A stretch of 64,000 nt of DNA from Oreohelix idahoensis (taxonomy: Eukaryota; Mollusca; Gastropoda; Stylommatophora; Oreohelicidae), in NCBI GenBank assembly GCA_024509875.1, contig JAMPIV010000579.1:1-64000 (forward strand), in the 5' to 3' direction. A model generated the notes under the pieces. That model searched no databases, was not told the DNA's origin, and saw nothing but the letters and a program-made list of their open reading frames with translations. Below are positions 57,360 through 64,000 of the stretch, piece by piece. Numbering within the stretch: position 1 is the stretch's first letter; each line of letters opens with the position of its first letter. A program made the position numbers and the translations under genes.

Positions 57360-57804
57360 ATTATCATCATCATTATATCTTTCCTCTCACTACATGTATG
57401 ACTCTGAGACATGGAGAGCAAGAAAAACAACAACCAAAGAGCTACAGACTTTTATAAACGAGTGCTTGCGTAGAATAGAAGGACTGAAATGGTATGACAA
57501 AGTTACAAATGTGGAACTGATGACAAGAACCAGCCAATAGCCAGTGGAACAAGAGTTGAGAAAAAGACGCTGGCGATGGATAGGACATACATTGAGGAAA
57601 CCTGTTGATAGCAATACAAGGCAGTTCTTGTTCCGGAATCCACAGGGAAAGAGAGGCAGAGGTAGACCAAAAAACACATGGAGAAGAGAACTGGATACAG
57701 AGTTGAAAATGATGAGGAAAACATGGAAAGAACTTGAGCGGATGGCACGTGACAGAAAGACTTTCCATGTGTTTGTTGAAGGCCTATTCTCCTTGTGGTG
57801 CTAA
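57360..57804 (+). pseudogene. LINE ORF2 C-terminal fragment, second family
   Basis: Two adjacent in-style frames encode YDSETWRARKTTTKELQTFI and CLRRIEGLKWYDKV, then a stop near 57538 (CAATAG). RKRRWRWIGHTLRKP, GKRGRGRPKNTWRREL and a terminal ARDRKTFHVFVEGL follow. This is the end of an endonuclease-type LINE ORF2 and differs from the 53.5-57 kb family. It is 5' truncated to the last 145 or so codons. Confidence 0.82.
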
Positions 57805-57839
57805 AGGGTAGGCCTATTGATATATAAGTAGTATACAAT

Positions 57840-58800
57840 GCGCAACTTAGGTCGCATTCAGGCGGCGGCGTGTGACTTTTATATAGCAAAATACTCCGAT
57901 CGATTTCAGGCGGTGGCGTTTCAGGCGGAGGCACATGACTTTTATATAGCGATATATTTTAGCGGCGGGGCTTCCTCTGACGATCAGACGTATGACTTTT
58001 TATATAAGAAAATACTCATTGCGCAGGTGGAGCAGCAAGCGGGATGACTTTTTATATAAGAAAATACTCATTGCGCAGGTGGAGCAGCAAGCGGGATGAC
58101 TTTTTATATAAGAAAATACTCATTGCGCAGGTGGAGCATCAGGCGGGGTGACTTTTTATATAAGGAAATGTGCAGGTGGAGCAGCAGGTGGGGTGACTTT
58201 TTATATAAGGAAATACTCATTGCGCAGGTGGAGCAGCAGGTGTTGGTGCATGACTTTTTATATAAGGAAATACTCAGCGGGCAGGTGGAGCATCAGGTGG
58301 GATGACTTTTTATATAAGAAAATACGCAGGTGGCGCAGCAGGTGGGGTGACTTTTTATATAAGAAAATACGCAGGTGGCGCAGCAGGTGGGGTGACTTTT
58401 TATATAAGGAATTGAGGTGGAGCAGCAGGTGGGATGACTTTTTATATAAGGAAATACTCATTGAGCAGGTGGAGCAGCAGGTGGGGTGACTTTTTATATA
58501 GGAAAAATGTGCAGGGGCAAGATGGCGGGGTGACTTTTTATATAAGGAAATACTCAGTGTGCAGGTGGAGCATCAGGCGGGATGACTTTTTATATAAGGA
58601 AATACGCAGGTGGCACAGCAGGGGGTGACTTTTTATATAAGAAAATACTCAGGTGGAGCATCAGGCGGGGTGACTTGTTATATAAGGAAATACTCAGTGT
58701 GCAGGTGGAGCATCAGGTGGGATGCCTTTTTATATAAGGAAATACGCAGTGTGGAGGTGGAGCAGCAGGAGAAGTGGATGACTTTTTTTATATAGTAATA
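57840..58800. repeat. TATATAAG minisatellite (45-57 bp units)
   Basis: About 19 head-to-tail units. Each contains GACTTTTTATATAAGRAAATAC followed by a GCAGGTGGAGCAGCAGG-type segment. Three successive units near 58020-58175 are exactly 52 bp; others are 45-57 bp through small deletions. Frames through it give repeated peptides such as DFLYKEILIAQVEQQ, but the units do not keep one phase, so it is not a protein gene. Every unit has a consensus-like TATA element. Confidence 0.9.
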
Positions 58801-59368
58801 TGTGTTTATTGAGATAACAGGAAGACGATAATAGGAAGAGGATAATAGGTAGACTTTGTGATTTTTAGATAACAAGAAGACGTTATTTATAGATATATAT
58901 TAATTCTGCAGGAGTGATGCAGGGGTAAGATGGCGGGATGCCTTTTTATATAAGGAAATACGCAGTGTGGAGGTGGAGCAGCAGGAGAAGTGGATGACTT
59001 TTTTTATATAGTAATATGTGTTTATTGAGATAACAGGAAGACGATAATAGGAAGAGGATAATAGGTAGACTTTGTGATTTTTAGATAACAAGAAGACGTT
59101 ATTTATAGATATATATTAATTCTGCAGGAGTGATGCAGGGGTAAGATGGCGGGATGCCTTTTTATATAAGGAAATACGCAGTGTGGAGGTGGAGCAGCAG
59201 GAGAAGTGGATGACTTTTTAATATAGTAATATGTGTTTATTGAGATAACAAGAAGACGATAATAGGAAGAGGATAATAGGTAGACTTTGTGATTTTTAGA
59301 TAACAAGAAGACGTTATTTATAGATATATATTAATTCTGCAGGAGTGATGCAGGGGTAAGATGGCGGG
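58721..59368. repeat. 216-bp tandem repeat, three copies
   Basis: Units start at 58721, 58937 and 59153 (GATGCCTTTTTATATAAGG), exactly 216 bp apart and nearly identical. Each unit begins with one minisatellite monomer and adds about 160 bp of other sequence (GAAGACGATAATAGGAAGAGG and ATTCTGCAGGAGTGATGCAGG). It therefore grew from the neighbouring minisatellite. A partial fourth remnant lies near 59580-59645. Confidence 0.92.
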
Positions 59369-59645
59369 GGTGACTTTTTATATAAGGAGAAAAATGGCGG
59401 CGCGCTGCAGGCGCAAGATGGGGCGGGATGACTTTTTATATAGGGAAAATGTACAAGGGCAAGATGGTGGACTTGAGATAGCAAGCAGGTGGTATATGGC
59501 GCAAGATGGCGGGGTGATTTTTTATATAAGGAATTGAGGAGGAGGAGAGGAGGAGGTCCATGACTTTTTTATATAGAGATATGTTTAGATAACAAGAAGA
59601 CGTTATTTATAGACATATAATAATTCTGTAGGAGTGATGCAGGGG

Positions 59646-60130
59646 CAGGGATGATATTTTTGTGTGATGTGGTATGGTTTTGGAGGTGGAAGAGAGATAT
59701 TTTAGATGTTGAGGTGAGATGTGGTGACGTTGTCAGGATGCATCTGTGTACATTTTTGGGGGTGTAGCAGGCGAGTTGACCAGCATTGAGAGGTGGGAGT
59801 GAAGAGGCGTCGGTAACGAGGTACGGGTGTAATGTAGCAGGTGGGGTTAGGTTAGGGGGGATATTTTTTGTGTGATGTGGTATGGTTTTGGAGGTGGAAG
59901 AGAGATATTTTAGATGTTGAGGGGAGATGTGGTGACGTTGTCAGGATGCCTCTGTGTACATTTTTGGGGGTGTAGCAGGCGAGTGGACCATCATTGAGAG
60001 GTGGGAGTGAAGAGGCGTCGGTGACGAGGTACGGGTGTAATGTAGCAGGTGGGGTTAGGCTAGGGGGGATATTTTTGTGTGATGTGGTATGGTTTTGGAG
60101 GTGGAAGAGAGATATTTTAATCTGTAATGT
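59646..60130. repeat. About 208-bp tandem repeat, 2.3 copies
   Basis: Units begin GATATTTTTGTGTGATGTGG near 59652, 59858 and 60067 and include GGTGACGTTGTCAGGATGC and GGCGTCGGTAACGAGGTACG. The unit is unrelated in sequence to the 216-bp unit but directly adjoins it. Each unit ends GGGGTTAGGTTAGGG or a variant. Confidence 0.88.
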
Positions 60131-60550
60131 AGCAGGTGGGGTTAGGTTAGGGCGGAGTAGTAGGGTGTGTGTTGTGGAATTGTTTTGTTATGTGTGTTGG
60201 TGTGTGTGTGTGTTTATATGTCTACATCCGCGTGACTTTTATATAACGAAAATGTGTTGGAGGAACGTGGAGGAGGAGAGGTCTTGGAATATAGTAATAT
60301 ATAAGTTCATTAATGGCGGGCGTTTTGTGTGATGATTATTTTACAAACAGTTATACGTACATATTACAGATAGGTAGCCGATATTACAACAGTTAGATGC
60401 TATTTAGTTATACATATATAGAAATATAAAAGAGAAAACACTAGATACATTTTATATATTTATTGACAAAGTTAGTTGATCTATGGGTGACATATAACCG
60501 CACTTCTTTTCGTATACCCCTTGGAGCTCTCAGAACACAGGTGGTTCGGT
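60131..60550. other. Stretch without a gene, TG-rich then AT-rich
   Basis: After the array comes a TG-rich piece, one more TTTTATATAACG segment near 60236, then AT-rich DNA. No coding text was recognised; the 112-codon frame at 59994-60332 is compositional. Confidence 0.4.
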
Positions 60551-60850
60551 TTACTTGGCGAGTCTGTCAATGCACGTTTTGTCTTGTTCGTTCAACGAGG
60601 GGGTCAAATGGGAAGATTTCCCTTTTAGTCTTCTAAGTTTGTCACTGCTGGGTTGACTTTTGTCAAACTTTTTTTGGCGCAACGTATGGTGCAAATCTGC
60701 CTCCCGCTCGCAGCATAACGAAAAAGAGACGTTGGATGGGCGGGTTTTTTTGCAGAGGTGTTTTAACGTGACACCAGGTACGGAAATCACATCTTTGAAC
60801 ATATCTACCCCTAGGTCCGCGTAAAAACTAACGTGTTGTTCTAACGCTGT
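60551..60850 (-). pseudogene. Possible family B DNA polymerase fragment
   Basis: The minus-strand frame is open from about 60850 to 60551. Its first half reads ALEQHVSFYADLGVDMFKD, then VISVPGVTLKHL and ADLHHTLRQ. To my eye this is the segment before the palm domain in family B polymerases of virus-like or Polinton-like elements, where a (V/L)PG(V/L) stretch precedes a short loop and then the palm. The expected following motif is missing and the last 40 residues match nothing I know. The annotated ATG (60802) is internal to the similarity, so the true start is lost. It has no neighbours of the same type. It is a relic at best and could be a chance resemblance. Confidence 0.4.
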
Positions 60851-60929
60851 GTGTGGCTAGTGATGAGAATATAAGACGCTGAGAGGTGAAGTTTGGTCGT
60901 AGACAACTACTCACTAGGAAATGCCCGTG

Positions 60930-61310
60930 AGGTGGTAGAAATACGACCTCGACACGATAGAAATATGCCCTCGAGATGATATAAATATACCCTCGACACG
61001 ACAGAAATATACCCTCAACACGACAGAAATATGTATGTGTAATGATAGAAAATATGACCTCGATACGACAGAAATATGCCCTCGACACGACAGAAATATG
61101 TATGTGTAATGATAGAAAATATGCCCTCGACACGACAGAAATATACCCTCAACACGACAGAAATATGTATGTGTAATGATAGAAAATATGACCTCGATAC
61201 GACAGAAATATGCCCTCGACACGACAGAAATATGTATGTGTAATGATAGAAAATATGCCCTCGAGACGACAGAAATATACCCCCGAGATGATAGAAATGT
61301 GACCACCGGT
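60930..61310. repeat. 22-bp tandem array with higher-order units
   Basis: Repeated 22-bp units of the type CCCTCGACACGACAGAAATATG alternate with a 23-bp variant, TATGTGTAATGATAGAAAATATG. Sets of two or three units repeat as blocks, so the block from about 61020 recurs near 61150. Long minus-strand frames encode repeated ISVVSRAYF-type peptides, but the unit is not a multiple of three overall and they are not genes. Confidence 0.88.
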
Positions 61311-63359
61311 TTTGGGGAAAACTTTAGATATCACCCATCAAAGGATTTTCGCACGTGTAATAAAGGGGGGTCTCGATAAAATTTACTCTCTCGACCTTCA
61401 CTCAGCTCTCCAAAGGTTTAAGTATTGCATCACTTCTTGGCATGTTCACCTAGTTAGTGGGAGCCGTCACCTACAAAGAGGTATGACCACATGCAAGGGG
61501 TGGTCCTGGAAACAGTCTCTAGCAGTGCAGTCTGGCTGATCGAGTGAGGTTCGCAATGGGAAGGCAAAAGCGGTCCCTAAACAATGTCGGGTTGTAGTCG
61601 GTTGTGTCGATCGAGAGGTGGAGATATCACAGCTTAGAAGGGAGTTTTGAAGAGAGTGGGGGTTTTGTGTTTTTTCTTGTAGTGGTGTGGGTGAGGTCGG
61701 GAGGTTTTTTGTGTGATGTATTGTACCGGTAGTGTGTTTGGTTGTAGGTATCTTAATTGTGTGGTGTAGTTTGTGGGGCTGTCGAATCGTGGGGTGTGCT
61801 GGGGTATGGGTTTTTTGTGTGTCGGTATTTTAATTGTTGTATCTACAATATGTATAGATCAGAGTGAAGTTTTAGAAACCAGTACTGGTTTCTACCATCG
61901 AACTTGCGTCCTGGTAGTGTGTGTGTTGTTTATTTTACATATAGACAGGTATACATATACAAGATGTTACAGCAGTTATACGCTAAATAGTCAAGCTAAA
62001 ACACTAGTCTCACACGCGTTGTAGGTCGCTTGACACCTGCACAGCATTATTTGCTCGCTAACAGCAACTTGCTTAATGAAAAATTAATCGATTGTGTTAT
62101 AGCGGCTTTAAGCTAGGTTGTGAAACGGTTTGAGACACGATTCGTGGTGACAGATGGTTACATACTCAGAAACCTAAGCGATACTCAACGTGCTGTTGAA
62201 CAAATATTCAGTGTTAGCTTTCTTGGTTTGATAGAGGCTTTAACTATAAATTATCTGTAATGTTTTAAATAGTTTTGTTAAGGCATTATTTGTACACTAC
62301 GCAAAAGTGATCTCACCAGAACTTTGTTATCTATGTAGATGTGTCGTAGTCTTGTTACAAACAGCAAGCTGGTTTAGAAGTAACTTTATCATTTTCATTG
62401 GAAGAAAATTGTGTTTTTTATCGTTTACATGTTTTGTAACAAATTTGATTGCTCCAAAACTTTCACACAATTAGGTTACTACTTGACTTGAGAAGAAGGT
62501 CTTTTTATAAACACTCTTGAGTGAATTCCCATTTTTTCCTATCCGCTATAGAATAAAGAGGAAAATATATTTTTAAAAGTATTACCTGTTATAGAGGCAG
62601 ATGAGTAAGGTTCGGTATGATGGAGGCGGTTTTGGTTTTGTGTTGTGTTGTGTGTGTAGTGGGTCACGGGGTAGTTTTCTTTATTATTTATATTATATCA
62701 TGAGTAATAAAATCTACTTACCCCAATGTTCAGTTAATGTTATGTAAATGACCCGTAAACACTCGCAGTCTCCAACATTAAAAAAATATTGGGAAAGACC
62801 ACGCTGAACAAAAACAAATAGACAATTTATTGAACACACCCGTAGAGATATAACCTTGCAGGTAGACTAAAGTATGTCAGCAACTAAACACGTACTTAGC
62901 GTTACAAGCTGTAACTGATTCATGGTCGAGACCAGTTTCATACATTTTAAGAAAACCCAACAAACACGTGTTTGTACCCTCACTAGAAAGAAGTCGGATC
63001 GGTGACCCGCGCAAATCAGCGCTCGTGAATTTCTGTTCACGTGACTCATACACACTTATTATATTGTATGTTTCAAACAACAAATATGCTAAAAACGTGA
63101 GAATCACTGTTTCAAGAACGTAAGATTCGTGCTAAAAACGTGAGAACCAACCAACATGTATTGAGAAGCAAGAATTTAAAGAACCTTTGGTGAAAAACAT
63201 TGTGAGAATAAAAAAAAACGTGAAAATCAAGCATTGTAAAACATTTGGGAATAAAAAAACAATGTGAGAAGTACTGTTCAAGAACTTGAGAACCACTGTG
63301 TTTAAAAAAACATTTACAACAAATATAAGTGTCTGTTTGGTACATTCTTTTTGAGTTGA
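61311..63359. other. Stretch with no recognised feature
   Basis: TG-rich near 61660-61830 and 62630-62660, otherwise ordinary AT-rich DNA. Open frames of 62-83 codons have no domain. I see no repeat copies or RNA gene. Confidence 0.5.
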
Positions 63360-63381
63360 ACGACACACGCCTCGAAAGATA

Positions 63382-63383
<2 letters not shown>

Positions 63384-63416
<33 letters not shown>

Positions 63417-63434
63417 TAGAGAGAGAGAGAGAAC
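63384..63434. repeat. (GA)n microsatellite
   Basis: Interrupted GA repeat with AAAG and TAGA variants. Confidence 0.9.
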
Positions 63435-63575
63435 GAACGAAACGAACGAGCTTTATTTTCAAAGGGTTGAGAATTGGTCACGCAGACCCATCTAACATTC
63501 TGCCCTTCCTTTCGCTCACCTTTCATGCAGTATCCTTTCAATAGCACATGTATTTTTAGCAATATTTAAGCATAC
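63385..63575 (-). repeat. Dispersed repeat with internal GA microsatellite, copy 2
   Basis: Inverted relative of 23540-23765. On the minus strand it has TTGAAAGGATACTGCATG, then CCAATTCTCAACCC, GAAAATAAAG and TTCGTTCGTTCTCT before the GA/CT run. The GA run lies on the other side of the conserved text compared with copy 1, so the microsatellite has moved or expanded independently. Confidence 0.5.
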
Positions 63576-63689
63576 AACATTATCGAGGTAAAATAATAAA
63601 ACATACATTTGTAACATGTAGACATAATCAAATTTAAGGGGGGAAAAAATTATTAATTAAAATACAGTAACAAAAATTAATACCTTTAA

Positions 63690-63800
63690 AGAGAAAGCGA
63701 GAAAAGAGTGAGAGAGAGGAGAGGGAGAGAGAGAGATAGAAAGAAAGGGAAAGAAAGAGAGAAAGATAGGAAGAGAGAAGAGAGAGAGCGAGAGAATAAA
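63690..63800. repeat. GA-rich purine tract
   Basis: About 110 bases almost entirely of A and G, with mixed GA, GGA and AAAG steps. It is purine-biased on this strand. No gene. Confidence 0.85.
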
Positions 63801-64000
63801 ACACAGTCTTATTTTTAGGGTGTTATGAAAGGAAAGAGGTGTTAACAGACCTGCCCGCGCAGGCTGTGACAGAAAAGATATTGATTTACAACCACGCGCG
63901 TTCGTAACAGGTGACCTTTTTCCCTTTCAGTTTAAATAACGGTTTTTTTAGTTCTCACGTGTTTGGTAGTTTGCTCCATATAAAGGTGTTTTCTTTGTGT
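63801..64000. other. Window end, no recognised feature
   Basis: Ordinary DNA with a CACGCGCG stretch near 63892. Nothing supportable. Confidence 0.4.

Noticed and set aside
58096..58628. Repeated peptide frames (DFLYKEI... units) in the minisatellite
   Set aside because: Unit length varies and is not a multiple of three, so phase is not kept. The repetition reflects the DNA array.
59830..60060. Interstitial telomere repeat (GGTTAGGTTAGGG)
   Set aside because: Only about two units occur at each site, inside a longer 208-bp repeat.
57840..61310. CRISPR-like array
   Set aside because: The units are whole tandem repeats without unique spacers, and the DNA is eukaryotic.

Overview
This is eukaryotic, animal-type repetitive DNA. 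I found no convincing host gene, no tRNA or rRNA gene and no bacterial-style operon. Every protein-coding stretch I can name belongs to a mobile element: LTR retrotransposons with the gag-protease-integrase-RT order first described for Gmr1-like Ty3/gypsy elements, LINEs of at least two types, tRNA-derived SINEs, a Tc1/mariner derivative and a hAT-type MITE. The mixture suggests an invertebrate, and a mollusc or other lophotrochozoan is my best guess. That is inference from element style, not a match to a known genome.

Layout. 1-2900 is T/A homopolymer-like sequence that fades into a diverged LTR-like repeat (3060-4760). 5491-15257 is element A, a recent LTR retrotransposon with two near-identical LTRs and Gag-PR-INT-RT-RNaseH, broken by a frame change. 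16.2-16.9 kb is the RNase H end of a LINE. 17.1-19.35 kb is a second copy of the LTR-like repeat, carrying an antisense LINE 3' end. 24165-24442 is a complete antisense SINE with a 12-bp target duplication. 24829-31872 is element C, an antisense relative of A and B whose 5' third is replaced by about 2.7 kb of C-rich sequence. 32.5-34.1 kb holds a SINE, a hAT MITE and simple repeats. 34.07-38.27 kb holds a chimeric sense LINE fragment and a long antisense LINE copy with one nonsense codon.

39011-48058 is element B: long LTRs, a perfect 5-bp target duplication, Gag, protease and a complete-looking integrase, but no reverse transcriptase or RNase H. 49.7-57.8 kb is a run of LINE copies. One is nearly full length (about 53545-57085), and a 198-bp internally deleted relative of the same LINE has inserted into it. 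A 598-bp Tc1/mariner derivative lies at 52239-52836. 57.8-61.3 kb is a series of adjacent tandem arrays, many units carrying TATATAAG, with a small relic resembling a family B DNA polymerase embedded at 60.55-60.85 kb. The end holds a second, inverted copy of a GA-microsatellite-associated repeat seen at 23.6 kb.

How the pieces relate. A, B and C share a plan: a charged helical Gag N-terminus (seen in A and B), a SCAN-like capsid, an aspartic protease and an HHCC integrase finger. Only A keeps RT-RNaseH, after the integrase. B and C are closer to each other than to A and both lack RT, so if they move they probably borrow it from an A-like element. The 198-bp element similarly shares its 5' and 3' ends with the LINE that hosts it. 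The main candidates for something new are this RT-less lineage and the TATA-bearing minisatellite block.
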